64,000 nucleotides of DNA, from positions 186,001 to 250,000 of the forward strand of contig NZ_NBBI01000001.1 in the NCBI RefSeq assembly GCF_002197685.1, given 5' to 3'. Under the pieces are notes generated by a model, which saw only the letters and a program-made list of their open reading frames with translations, was not told the DNA's origin and did not search any database. The stretch comes from Sphingomonas dokdonensis (GTDB lineage: Bacteria > Pseudomonadota > Alphaproteobacteria > Sphingomonadales > Sphingomonadaceae). How positions within the stretch are numbered: the first letter of the stretch is position 1; the number at the start of each line of letters is the position of its first letter. Shown piece after piece: positions 35,305 through 43,891 of the stretch. The position numbers and the translations under genes were made by a program.

Positions 35305-38300
35305 ATGCCGCATTCCGGGTTCGTACCGCTTCGTATTTTCTCGTCCTACACGATGCTCGACGGAGCGATCGAGCCGAAGGCGATCGCCAAACATGCCGCC
35401 AAGCTGGGCTTCCCTGCCGCCGCGCTGACCGATCGCAACGGGCTTTATGCGGCCATGGCGTTTTCCGACGCGGCGTTTGCCGAGGGCGTGCAGCCGATCA
35501 TCGGCACGATGCTGGGCGTGGCGCGGCCCGACATGCCCGATGGCGTGGCGCCGATCGTCGACTGGCTGGCGCTCTATGCGCAGAACGAGCGCGGTTATGA
35601 CAATCTGTGCGAGCTGGTGAGCGCGGCGCACCTCGATCGGCCGATCGACCTGCCGCCGCATGTCGACGTGGAAACGCTCGCGCGTTTCACTGACGGGCTG
35701 ATTGTGCTGACGGCCGCGGGCGAGGGCGCGCTGGCGCGGCTGTTCGCCGAGGACCAGCCGGCGCGGGCGCACGCTTATGCCGATCGGCTCGCGGCGCTGT
35801 TCCCGGACCGGGTTTATGTCGAACTGGTGCGCCGTGGTGACGCGATCGAGGAACAGGCCGAGCAGGCGCTGATCGACCTCGCATACGATCGCGGGCTGCC
35901 GCTGGTCGCCACCAACCCGTGCTGCTTTGCCGAACATACCTTTGCCAAGGCGCATGATGCGATGCTGTGCATCGCCAATTCGACGTACGTGGAAAGCGAG
36001 GATCGGCCGCGCAGTTCGCCCGACGCATGGATGAAGCCGGCGGACGCGATGCGCAGCCTGTTCGATGATCTGCCCGAAGCCATCGCCAACACCATGGTGG
36101 TGGCGCAGCGCTGCGCCGTCGCCGCGCCCAAGCGCAAGCCGATCCTGCCCAGCCTTGCGGGCGATCGCGAGGGCGAGGCGGCGATGCTGCGCGAGCGGTC
36201 GCACGAAGGGCTTACCGCGCGATTGGCGCGTATCGCGGCGCTGGCCAGCGAGCCGCTGCCCCACGGCTGGGAGGAGGAATATCGCAAGCGGCTCGATTTC
36301 GAGCTGGATGTCATCATCCAGATGGGCTTTCCCGGCTATTTCCTGATCGTCGCCGACTTCATCCAATGGGCCAAGTCGCAGGACATTCCGGTGGGGCCGG
36401 GGCGTGGCTCGGGCGCAGGCTCGGCCGTCGCGTGGGCGCTGACGATCACCGATCTCGATCCGCTGCAACTGGGCCTGCTGTTCGAACGCTTCCTCAACCC
36501 GGAACGCGTCTCGATGCCCGACTTCGATATCGACTTCTGCGAAACGCGGCGCGGCGAGGTGATCCGCTACGTGCAGGAGAAGTACGGCCGCAACCAGGTT
36601 GCGCAGATCATCACCTTCGGTAAGCTGAAGGCGCGCGCGGTACTGAAGGATACCGGCCGCGTGCTGCAGATGAGCTATGGCCAGGTCGATCGGCTGGCGA
36701 AGCTGGTGCCCAATCACCCGACCGACCCGTGGACGCTGAAGCGCGCGATCGATGGCGTGGCCGAGCTGCACCGCGAATACGCCAACGACAATCAGGTCCG
36801 CCACCTGCTCGATCTCGCGATGCAGCTGGAGGGCCTGCCGCGGCACTCGTCGACCCACGCGGCCGGCGTGGTGATCGGCGATCGGCCGCTGGCGCAGCTC
36901 GTCCCGCTGTACCGCGACCCGCGATCCGACATGCCCGTCACGCAGTTCGACATGAAATATGTCGAGGGCGCCGGGCTGGTGAAGTTCGACTTTCTCGGCC
37001 TGAAGACGCTGTCGGTTTTGAAGCGTGCGCTGCAACTGCTTGAGAAACGCGGGATCAGCGTCGATCTCGACGCGCTGACCTGGGACGACGAAGCGGTGTA
37101 CGCGCTGCTGCAGAAGGGCGACACGGTGGGCGTGTTCCAGCTGGAATCGGAAGGGATGCGGCGCACGCTGTCCGCCGTCCGGCCGACCAATTTCGGCGAC
37201 ATCATCGCGCTCGTCTCGCTGTATCGACCCGGCCCGATGGACAACATCCCGTCGTTCGGTCGCCGCAAGCAGGGCACGGAGGCGATCGAATACCCACATC
37301 CGCTGCTCGAGCCGATCCTGGCCGAAACCTACGGCATCTTCGTGTACCAGGAACAGGTGATGCAGGCCGCGCAGGTGCTGGCGGGCTATTCGCTCGGCGG
37401 CGCCGATCTGCTGCGCCGCGCAATGGGCAAGAAGGTGCAGGCGGAGATGGACGCGCAGCGCGCGACCTTTGTCGCCGGCTGCGCCGAGCATCATCAGATC
37501 CCGGCCGATCGCGCCAATGCGCTGTTCGACTTGATCGACAAGTTCGCCGGCTATGGCTTCAACAAGAGCCACGCTGCCGCCTACGCGCTGCTCGCCTATC
37601 AGACCGCATGGCTGAAGGCGCATTATCCGCACGAATTCTTCGCCGCCTCGATGGCGTACGACATTCACCAGACCGACAAGCTGGCGATCTTCTGCGACGA
37701 CATGCGCCGCTTGGGCGTCCGCTGCTTGCCGCCGCACATCAACCACAGCCTGGCCGACTTCAACGTGGAGGTGGACGAGGAGGGGCCGGCGGTCCGCTAC
37801 GCGCTTGCCGCGCTGAAATCGGTGGGCGAGGGCGCGATGGAGAAGCTGGTGGCGGAGCGCGACGCGAGTGGCGTGTTCGCGCGGCTCGACGATTTCGCCG
37901 CGCGTGTCGATCCCCGGCTGATCAACAAGCGCCAGCTCGAAACGCTGGCGGCGGGCGGCGCCTTCGACACGATCGAGCACAACCGCGCCGGCGTTCATGC
38001 CGTGGCAGAGACGATCCTTGCGGTCGCTGCGCGAACGCATGACCAGCGCGTCAGCGGGCAGGGCGGCCTGTTCGGTGATGCCGAGCCGGCGGGCGACGCG
38101 ATCAAGATCCCCGGCACGGCGCGCTGGAGCATGTCGGAGCGGATGGAGCAGGAGAAGGAGGCGTTCGGCTTCTACTTTTCCGCGCACCCGGTCGATCGGC
38201 ATGCGCATCTGGCGAAGAGCCATGGCGCGCGGCTCTATACCGCGCTGGCCGAACTCGCGATCCCCGACGACGGCACCCGCGCCGGCGCCACCATGGCGGT

Positions 38301-38799
38301 GTTGGTCGAGGACGCGCGCTGGCGCACCTCGGCGCGCGGCAAGCGCTACATGATGGCGACGTTGAGCGATCAGAGCGGCCAGTTCGTCGCGACCTGCTTC
38401 GATGATGCGGTGGCCGCCGATCTGGAGGAAGCGGCGCGCGCCGGTGGCTGTGGGCTGGCGACGGTCGAGCTTGATCGCCGGCCGGGCGAGGAAACGCCGC
38501 GCGTATCGGTGAAGCGTATCCAGCCGTTCGAGACGCTGGCCTCGCAGGCTCGGCTGGTGGTCGAGGTGTGCGTCGCCGAGGCGAGCGCGATGCCGCAGCT
38601 CGCCGGCCTTCTGGAGCATCAGCGCAATGCGCGCGGCGAGGTGATCGTGCGTGTCGCGCTGCCCGATGGCGAGGCGAAGCTGCTGCTCGGGCGCGATTTC
38701 CTGCTCGACCTTGAACTGGTGCACCGGATCGAGGATCTGCCCGGCGTGACGGCGGTGGAACTTCGCCAATCCGAAACGCGGCTGGCGTTGGTCGGGTGA
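35305..38799 (+). CDS. dnaE: DNA polymerase III alpha subunit
   Basis: 1164-residue replicative polymerase of the DnaE1 type. The PHP domain is at ~1-270 (FSSYTMLDGAIEP... LTDRNGLY). The polymerase core includes VGPGRGSGAGSAVAW and the catalytic Asp pair in MPDFDIDFCETRRGEVI. Then come SLYRPGPMDNIPSF, FVYQEQVMQAAQVLAG and GYGFNKSHAAAYALLAYQTAWLK. A sequence QGGLF near residue 920 resembles the beta-clamp-binding motif. The C-terminal OB fold is ~990-1080. The ATG is preceded by GGCAGGGGAG. The next gene overlaps its stop codon. Confidence 0.98.
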   Translation: MPHSGFVPLRIFSSYTMLDGAIEPKAIAKHAAKLGFPAAALTDRNGLYAAMAFSDAAFAEGVQPIIGTMLGVARPDMPDGVAPIVDWLALYAQNERGYDNLCELVSAAHLDRPIDLPPHVDVETLARFTDGLIVLTAAGEGALARLFAEDQPARAHAYADRLAALFPDRVYVELVRRGDAIEEQAEQALIDLAYDRGLPLVATNPCCFAEHTFAKAHDAMLCIANSTYVESEDRPRSSPDAWMKPADAMRSLFDDLPEAIANTMVVAQRCAVAAPKRKPILPSLAGDREGEAAMLRERSHEGLTARLARIAALASEPLPHGWEEEYRKRLDFELDVIIQMGFPGYFLIVADFIQWAKSQDIPVGPGRGSGAGSAVAWALTITDLDPLQLGLLFERFLNPERVSMPDFDIDFCETRRGEVIRYVQEKYGRNQVAQIITFGKLKARAVLKDTGRVLQMSYGQVDRLAKLVPNHPTDPWTLKRAIDGVAELHREYANDNQVRHLLDLAMQLEGLPRHSSTHAAGVVIGDRPLAQLVPLYRDPRSDMPVTQFDMKYVEGAGLVKFDFLGLKTLSVLKRALQLLEKRGISVDLDALTWDDEAVYALLQKGDTVGVFQLESEGMRRTLSAVRPTNFGDIIALVSLYRPGPMDNIPSFGRRKQGTEAIEYPHPLLEPILAETYGIFVYQEQVMQAAQVLAGYSLGGADLLRRAMGKKVQAEMDAQRATFVAGCAEHHQIPADRANALFDLIDKFAGYGFNKSHAAAYALLAYQTAWLKAHYPHEFFAASMAYDIHQTDKLAIFCDDMRRLGVRCLPPHINHSLADFNVEVDEEGPAVRYALAALKSVGEGAMEKLVAERDASGVFARLDDFAARVDPRLINKRQLETLAAGGAFDTIEHNRAGVHAVAETILAVAARTHDQRVSGQGGLFGDAEPAGDAIKIPGTARWSMSERMEQEKEAFGFYFSAHPVDRHAHLAKSHGARLYTALAELAIPDDGTRAGATMAVLVEDARWRTSARGKRYMMATLSDQSGQFVATCFDDAVAADLEEAARAGGCGLATVELDRRPGEETPRVSVKRIQPFETLASQARLVVEVCVAEASAMPQLAGLLEHQRNARGEVIVRVALPDGEAKLLLGRDFLLDLELVHRIEDLPGVTAVELRQSETRLALVG

Positions 38800-39629
38800 C
38801 GATGATCGCCGCAATCGTCGCACTCGCCGCAGCCGCGACGCCCGCACCGCAGGAGGAGCCGGGCCCGACGCGCGCCTACGGCCTGTCCGATCCCGCGCCC
38901 CCGTCAGAGCTTCGCGCGTTCAACCCCGACCGGCCCAGCGTCACCGAAGGGCCCTTCACGGTCGACGCGGGGCATGTGCAGATCGAGCTGAGCGCCGCGG
39001 AATATACTCTCGCCCGCGATCGCAGCCGCACGCTGGATGCGCTGCCGGTCAACCTGAAGCTCGGCCTGTCCAACAGCATGGACGTGGAACTGCTGTTCAC
39101 GCCGTATCAGCGCGTCGAGGCGGACGGCTCGGTCGATCAGGGTTTCGGCGACGAGACGCTGATCCGGCTCAAGATCAATCTGCAGGGCAACGACGGTCAG
39201 GGCGTCGCGCTTGGCGTCATGCCCTATGTGAAATTGCCGACCGGCACCGGCGGCCTGTCCAACGATCATGTCGAGGCCGGGCTGATCCTGCCGCTCGCCA
39301 CCGACCTGCCCGGCGGTTTCTCGCTCGGCGCGATGATCGAGGGCGATCTGGTCTATCGCGAGGAGAAGCAGGGCTACGGCCTCGACCTGATCCATAGCGC
39401 CAGCATCAGCCACGACATTGCCGGGCCGGTCAGCGGCTATGTCGAATATGTCGGCTTGGTGCCGCAAGGCGCAGAGGCAGGCCGCGCGAGCCGCTATCAG
39501 GCGATCGCCTCTGTCGGCTTCGTGGTCGCTGTGCGCAAGGATCTGCTGCTCGATGCCGGCACGCGCATCGGCTTCAGCGGTGAGGCGGATCGCGCCGTGC
39601 TGTTCGTCGGCGCCGCCACCCGCTTTTAG
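38796..39629 (+). CDS. Predicted outer-membrane beta-barrel protein
   Basis: About 277 residues with an N-terminal hydrophobic/Ala-rich signal (MIAAIVALAAAATPAPQ) and a C-terminal Phe after alternating hydrophobic residues (LFVGAATRF), as in outer-membrane barrels. Internal beta-rich patterns (VNLKLGLSNSMDVELLFTPY, GVALGVMPYVKLPTG) fit the 'transporter' family near phenol-pathway MetA proteins. The start is GTG 38796 overlapping the dnaE stop, or ATG 38802. Its stop codon overlaps that of the convergent radical SAM gene. Confidence 0.75.
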   Translation: MTMIAAIVALAAAATPAPQEEPGPTRAYGLSDPAPPSELRAFNPDRPSVTEGPFTVDAGHVQIELSAAEYTLARDRSRTLDALPVNLKLGLSNSMDVELLFTPYQRVEADGSVDQGFGDETLIRLKINLQGNDGQGVALGVMPYVKLPTGTGGLSNDHVEAGLILPLATDLPGGFSLGAMIEGDLVYREEKQGYGLDLIHSASISHDIAGPVSGYVEYVGLVPQGAEAGRASRYQAIASVGFVVAVRKDLLLDAGTRIGFSGEADRAVLFVGAATRF

Positions 39630-40726
39630 AACAACTCGCCTTGCCCGCCGGCCGGCGGGCGGAACAGATCGGTGCGCAACTGCATCCGTCCGGTGACCCG
39701 TTCGATCCCGTTGCGACGACGCGCGATGTCGAAGCGGGTACGCAACAGATCGGCCCACGGCCCTTGGCCGCGCATGCGCGAGAAGAAGCCCGGATCATTG
39801 TCCCTGCCGCCGCGCAACGACTGGATCGCCGCCATCACCTTGCCCGCGCGCTCGGGAAAGTGCGTGTCGAGCCACGCGCGAAACAGCGGCGCGACCTCCC
39901 ACGGCAGCCGAACGGGGATGAAGGACACATCGCGCGCACCAGCGGCGGCTGCGCGCGCGACGATTGTTTCCACCTCGTGATCGGTGATCGCAGGGATCAC
40001 CGGCGCCATGTTCACATACACCGGCACGCCCGCCTCGCTGAGCTGGCGCACCGCATCCAGCCGCCGCTCGGGATGCGGGGCGCGCGGCTCGATCGTCATC
40101 GCGATCCGCGGGTCGAGCGAGGTGATCGAGATGGCGACGCCGACCAGATCCTTCTGCGCCATCGGCACCAACAGATCGAGATCGCGCAGCACGCGATTGG
40201 ATTTGGTGGTGATCATCAGCGGGTGGTCGCAGGCGGCCAAGACCTCGATGACCTCACGCGTGATACGCCATTTGGCCTCGATCGGCTGATACGGATCGGT
40301 GTTCGTCCCCATGGCGATTGGTGCGCAGCGATAGCCCGGCTTGGCGAGCTCCCGGCGCAGTAGCACGGCCGCGTCGGGCTTTACGAACAGCTTGGTCTCG
40401 AAATCGAGGCCGGGCGAGAGATCGTGATAGGCGTGGCTCGGGCGTGCGAAACAATAGATGCAGCCATGCTCGCAGCCGACCATCGTGTTGATGCTGCGAT
40501 CGAACGGGACGTCGGGCGACTTGTTGTAGCTGATGATCGTCTTGGGCTTGAGCAGGCTGACGGTGGTGCGGACCGGTACGGGCTCACCGTCGATCGCGGC
40601 GCGTGCATCGAGCCAATCGCCATCAAGCTCGCGGCTCGGCAGGTTGAACCGGGTACTTTCCGCGTTGCTGGTGGCGCCGCGATGCGCGCGGCCGGGCGAT
40701 GTGCCGTTCTTGCGAGTCGCAGCCAT
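39626..40726 (-). CDS. PA0069-type radical SAM protein
   Basis: 366-residue radical SAM enzyme related to spore photoproduct lyase-like SplB proteins. The [4Fe-4S] motif is CEHGCIYCFARPSHAY, preceded by TIISYNKSPDVPFDRSINTMVG. Barrel strands include APIAMGTNTDPYQPIEAKWRITR and VGVAISITSLDPRIAMTIEPRAP, and the chain ends RMQLRTDLFRPPA...GELF. This family (PA0069) is widespread but uncharacterised. Start ATG 40726, with weak ribosome-site evidence; a TTG at 40747 is possible. Confidence 0.9.
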   Translation of the reverse strand: MAATRKNGTSPGRAHRGATSNAESTRFNLPSRELDGDWLDARAAIDGEPVPVRTTVSLLKPKTIISYNKSPDVPFDRSINTMVGCEHGCIYCFARPSHAYHDLSPGLDFETKLFVKPDAAVLLRRELAKPGYRCAPIAMGTNTDPYQPIEAKWRITREVIEVLAACDHPLMITTKSNRVLRDLDLLVPMAQKDLVGVAISITSLDPRIAMTIEPRAPHPERRLDAVRQLSEAGVPVYVNMAPVIPAITDHEVETIVARAAAAGARDVSFIPVRLPWEVAPLFRAWLDTHFPERAGKVMAAIQSLRGGRDNDPGFFSRMRGQGPWADLLRTRFDIARRRNGIERVTGRMQLRTDLFRPPAGGQGELF

Positions 40727-40771
40727 GCGATGGTTCTGCGCGAACAAATGCAGAACATCAAGCCCGCGGCG

Positions 40772-40978
40772 TCAGCGCCAGCGGCCCGTCTCCATCCAGC
40801 GTAGCAGCGGCTTCAGTGGCGTGATCCAGATGATCCCGGTAATGACATAGAACACCATCTGCGCCGCCCAGTGCCAGCCGCCGACCGTGCCCGAGAAGCT
40901 GACGATCAGCGCGCACCAAAGGGTGATGAGCACCAGGATGGCGATCATGCCGGCGGGTTTGCGCCATGACGGGCTCAT
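40772..40978 (-). CDS. DUF2842 membrane protein
   Basis: 68 residues with two membrane helices (AILVLITLWCALIVSFSG and AAQMVFYVITGIIWITPLKPLLRWM). This is the alphaproteobacterial DUF2842 family, function unknown. Its ATG overlaps the stop of the 5-formyl-THF cyclo-ligase gene (ATGA), matching the usual order zapA, 6S RNA, cyclo-ligase, DUF2842. Confidence 0.88.
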   Translation of the reverse strand: MSPSWRKPAGMIAILVLITLWCALIVSFSGTVGGWHWAAQMVFYVITGIIWITPLKPLLRWMETGRWR

Positions 40979-41538
40979 GCGGTGATCCACTCGCGTTCGG
41001 TGATGATGGCGTGGAGCGGCATGTCCCACGGGTCGGTCGGCACGCGATCAACCGCCTGCACCGAAAAGGCAACCCCGATGCGCCGCGCCGCCGGGTAAGC
41101 GGCGAACGCGCGATCGTAATGCCCGCCGCCCTGGCCAAGCCGCCCCAGCGCACGATCGAATGCGACCAGCGGCGCCAGGATCAGATCGGGCGCCAGTTCT
41201 TCCCGATCATGCGCGGGCTGCAACAGGCCGAAGGGGCCAGAGACGAGCGGCGCCTCCTCACCCCGGGCAAGGAAGCGCAGCGGGGTCGGCTGATCGACGA
41301 CATGCGGCAGGGCAATGTGGCATCCGGCCGCACGCGCGGCATCGGCCAGCAGGCCAGGATCCGCCTCGGCGCCGACGGGCACATAGCTCGCGACCACCAT
41401 GCCGGGGGTGAGCAAGGCGGTGAAGGCGGGGACGGGCGCGATCACCGGGCGCGGCAAGGCAAGGGCTTGCCGTGCCGATCGCGCGGTGGCGCGGACCGCG
41501 CGCTTCTCAGCGGCCGGGGAGGGTGACGGGACCGCCAT
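40975..41538 (-). CDS. 5-formyltetrahydrofolate cyclo-ligase
   Basis: 187-residue enzyme (YgfA/FAU type) that uses ATP to convert 5-formyl-THF to 5,10-methenyl-THF. An N-terminal basic helix (AAEKRAVRATARSARQAL) is followed by VASYVPVGAEADP, APDLILAPLVAFDRALGRLGQGGGHYDRAF (nucleotide/folate loop) and GVAFSVQAVDRVPTDPWDMPL. It lies just downstream of the 6S RNA candidate, as ygfA does in many proteobacteria. ATG 41538 is chosen; an upstream in-frame start at 41568 would run into the RNA. Confidence 0.92.
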   Translation of the reverse strand: MAVPSPSPAAEKRAVRATARSARQALALPRPVIAPVPAFTALLTPGMVVASYVPVGAEADPGLLADAARAAGCHIALPHVVDQPTPLRFLARGEEAPLVSGPFGLLQPAHDREELAPDLILAPLVAFDRALGRLGQGGGHYDRAFAAYPAARRIGVAFSVQAVDRVPTDPWDMPLHAIITEREWITA

Positions 41539-41547
41539 GGCCGTTTG

Positions 41548-41690
41548 CCGGGATATCCACTGACGCACAGTACGTCAGGTGGGGACCATGTACGTCGGGC
41601 CAGGGCCCGGGCAGGGACAGCCCCCTTTGGATGATGAATAGCCTCAGGGATAATAAGGGCTCGTACCGGGCAGTACCCGTCGCCACCAAT
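41548..41690 (-). ncRNA. ssrS: 6S RNA candidate
   Basis: This is the non-coding gap between zapA and the 5-formyl-THF cyclo-ligase gene, the classic ssrS locus in proteobacteria and on the expected strand. The transcript could close on itself: GGUGGcGAC (5' side, 41679-41687) pairs with GUCcCCACC (41578-41586), and GUAC pairs with GUAC inside. The interior has CCCUGAGGCUAUUCAUCAUC and AAAGGGGGCU, which form a bubble and upper stem, and a 6-bp CUGACG/CGUCAG hairpin follows. 6S RNA binds sigma-70 RNA polymerase in stationary phase. Exact ends are estimates. Confidence 0.7.
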
Positions 41691-42020
41691 CTAGTCGCTC
41701 GAGGGCGCATGCTCAAGGGCCTGCGCGAGCGACTCGAGGCGATCGGCGACCCAATTGAGCGCCACCGAGTCCATCTCTGCCGGATCGACGCCGTCGCGCG
41801 GCGCGGCGGAGGCCTGTTCCTTGGCCTCGCGCAGTTCGTCGGCCAGCATCAGCGCGGTGAGCAGCAGCGCCTGCGGTACCCCGCCGTCGCCGGCTGCGCG
41901 CAGGGCAGTGGGCCAGCGCTCGACCAGCATCGCGCCGAGCCGCCGCACCTCGTCCTCGCCGCCATCGCGCGTGTTTACCACCCACGGCGTGCCGCCGACG
42001 TCCAGCGTGACGCGCGCCAT
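41691..42020 (-). CDS. zapA: Cell division protein ZapA
   Basis: 109-residue FtsZ-associated protein. The N-terminal ARVTLDVGGTPWVVNTRDGGEDEVRRLGAMLVERW forms the FtsZ-binding head and VPQALLLTALMLADELREAKEQ the start of the coiled-coil, matching ZapA length and layout. The ATG overlaps the stop of an upstream small coiled-coil gene (ATGA). The 6S RNA candidate begins directly after its stop. Confidence 0.88.
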   Translation of the reverse strand: MARVTLDVGGTPWVVNTRDGGEDEVRRLGAMLVERWPTALRAAGDGGVPQALLLTALMLADELREAKEQASAAPRDGVDPAEMDSVALNWVADRLESLAQALEHAPSSD

Positions 42021-42220
42021 CAGCCTTGCTCCCCAAGCAAGCCTGCCGCCTCGCCTGCACCGGCCATTCCGTCGATATCGGCGATCACGCGCACCACTTC
42101 GCCGCGCAGCGCGTCGTGGCGCTGGCGCAAGGCGTCGTGATCCGCCGCGCGGTGGTTGATGGCTTCTTCGATGCGCCTGATCGCGGCGTCGATCCGCGTC
42201 ACAGCGTCGCTTTGTGTCAT
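42020..42220 (-). CDS. Small coiled-coil protein, possible ZauP-like ZapA partner
   Basis: 66 residues, nearly all helical and charged: DAVTRIDAAIRRIEEAINHRAADHDALRQRHDALRGEVVRVIADID. Coupled to zapA through ATGA. In Caulobacter the coiled-coil protein ZauP is encoded with zapA and acts with it at the Z-ring, so a similar role is a reasonable inference from position and fold; the sequence is too short and repetitive to prove homology. Confidence 0.7.
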   Translation of the reverse strand: MTQSDAVTRIDAAIRRIEEAINHRAADHDALRQRHDALRGEVVRVIADIDGMAGAGEAAGLLGEQG

Positions 42221-42356
42221 GCATCGGGATTAGGATCGCGCCGGCGGATCGGCAAGCCCTGCGCGACCGGTCCTGCCCGACCTGCGGTTGACGCGCAGCG
42301 CATCCGTCGCGCAAAGGCGCGCGAGATATTCGGGATTCAGGGGAGAATCGGTCGAG

Positions 42357-43358
42357 ATGACGAAGGTTGCGATCAACGGGTTCGGGCGCATCGGCCGCCT
42401 GGTGGCGCGCGCTCTGCTGGAGCGTGGCAGCGAGTTGGAGCTGGTGGCGATCAACGATCTGGCCGATGCCAAGTCCAATGCCTGGCTGTTCAGCCGCGAC
42501 AGCGTGCACGGCAAGTATCCCGGCACCGTGGAGGCCGACGGCAACGATCTGGTGATCGACGGCAAGCGCATCCGCGTAACGGCCGAGCGCGACCCCGCGA
42601 ACCTGCCGCACAAGGAACTGGGCGTCGACATCGTGCTGGAATGCACCGGCTTCTTCACCGACCGCGCCTCGTGCGAAAAGCACATCGCGGCCGGCGCCAA
42701 GAAGGTGCTGATCTCCGCACCGGGCAAGAATGTCGACCTGACCGTCGTGTACGGCGTGAACCACGACAAGCTGGAGGCCGGCCACACGATCGTCTCCAAC
42801 GCCTCGTGCACCACCAACTGCCTGGCGCCGGTCGCCAAGGTGCTGAACGATTCGGTCGGCATCGAGCGCGGCCTGATGACCACCGTTCACGCCTATACCA
42901 ACGATCAGAAGATCCTTGATCAGATCCACCCGGACCTGCGCCGTGCGCGCGCCGCGGCGATGAGCATGATCCCGACCACCACCGGCGCCGCGCGCGCCGT
43001 GGGCGAGGTGCTGCCGGAGCTGAAGGGCAAGCTCGACGGCTCGGCGATCCGCGTGCCGACGCCGGACGGCAGCCTCGTCGACCTCACGTTCACCCCCGGC
43101 CGCGACACCAGCGTCGAGGAAGTGAACGCGCTGCTGAAGGCGGCGGCGGAAGGCCCGATGAAGGGTGTGCTGCACTTCACCGACGAGCCGCTCGTGTCGA
43201 TCGACATCGTGCACACGCCCTATTCGTCGACCGTCGACAGCCTGGAAACGGCCGTGATCGACGGCAAGCTCGTCCGCGTCGTCAGCTGGTACGACAACGA
43301 ATGGGGCTTCTCCAACCGCATGGTCGACACCGCCACCGCGATGGCGAAGCTGGGGTAA
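42357..43358 (+). CDS. gap: Glyceraldehyde-3-phosphate dehydrogenase, type I
   Basis: 333-residue glycolytic/gluconeogenic enzyme. NAD motif INGFGRIGR at 6-14, AINDLAD with Asp34 favouring NAD, catalytic Cys151 in [12 protein letters not shown], then TVHAYTNDQ and [16 protein letters not shown]. The ATG at 42357 has GGGGAG upstream. The MOSC gene follows with a TAATG overlap, then pgk, so gap-MOSC-pgk form one transcription unit. Confidence 0.97.
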   Translation: MTKVAINGFGRIGRLVARALLERGSELELVAINDLADAKSNAWLFSRDSVHGKYPGTVEADGNDLVIDGKRIRVTAERDPANLPHKELGVDIVLECTGFFTDRASCEKHIAAGAKKVLISAPGKNVDLTVVYGVNHDKLEAGHTIVSNASCTTNCLAPVAKVLNDSVGIERGLMTTVHAYTNDQKILDQIHPDLRRARAAAMSMIPTTTGAARAVGEVLPELKGKLDGSAIRVPTPDGSLVDLTFTPGRDTSVEEVNALLKAAAEGPMKGVLHFTDEPLVSIDIVHTPYSSTVDSLETAVIDGKLVRVVSWYDNEWGFSNRMVDTATAMAKLG

Positions 43359-43891
43359 TGCCGATCGGCCGCCTCGCCGGGATCGCGCGCCATGCCTTTC
43401 CGAAATCACCGATGCAGGTGATCGAGGCGGCCGAGGTGACGTGCGAGGCGGGCATCGCGGGGGATTACCGCGGTGCCATGAAGGGCAAGCCCTACAAGCG
43501 CCAGGTCACGCTGATCGAGCGTGGGGACTGGGAGGCGGCAATGGCCGATGTCGGCCATTCGCTGCCCTGGGAGGAGCGACGCGCCAATCTGCTGGTCGAG
43601 GGGCTCGATCTGCCGCAGGTCGCCGGCGTCCGCCTGCGCATCGGCGACGACGTGGTGCTGGAGATCACCCGCGAAACCGATCCGTGCGAGCGGATGGAAG
43701 CGCTGGCCGACGGGTTGAAGGCGGCGCTCGCGGGCGATTGGCGCGGCGGCGTTTGTACGATGGTGGTGCACGGCGGCCATATTGCCGTCGGCGATGAGAT
43801 CAGGATCGAGGAAACATGGCCAAGTCATTCCGAACGCTCGACGACATTGGAGACGTCCACGGCAAGCGCGTCCTCGTCCGCGAGGATCTGA
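43358..43891 (+). CDS. MOSC domain protein
   Basis: 177-residue protein with a MOSC (molybdenum cofactor sulphurase C-terminal) domain: [57 protein letters not shown] and the conserved Cys in [11 protein letters not shown]. Such proteins are thought to carry sulphur or metal-sulphur groups. The family part ends at [10 protein letters not shown]; the last ~20 residues are Ser/Thr/Ala-rich and read across the first 76 bp of pgk in another frame. Start codon coupled to gap (TAATG). Confidence 0.88.
   Translation: MPIGRLAGIARHAFPKSPMQVIEAAEVTCEAGIAGDYRGAMKGKPYKRQVTLIERGDWEAAMADVGHSLPWEERRANLLVEGLDLPQVAGVRLRIGDDVVLEITRETDPCERMEALADGLKAALAGDWRGGVCTMVVHGGHIAVGDEIRIEETWPSHSERSTTLETSTASASSSARI

Noticed and set aside
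35278..38847. A 1189-residue open frame antisense to dnaE
   Set aside because: It is rich in Arg, His and Gln with no domain, and dnaE on the other strand is certain. High GC and codon bias of the real gene keep the opposite frame open.
41691..43409. Long minus-strand frame joining zapA with sequence antisense to gap
   Set aside because: ZapA begins at the ATG at 42020; the upstream part is antisense to gap and unrelated to ZapA.
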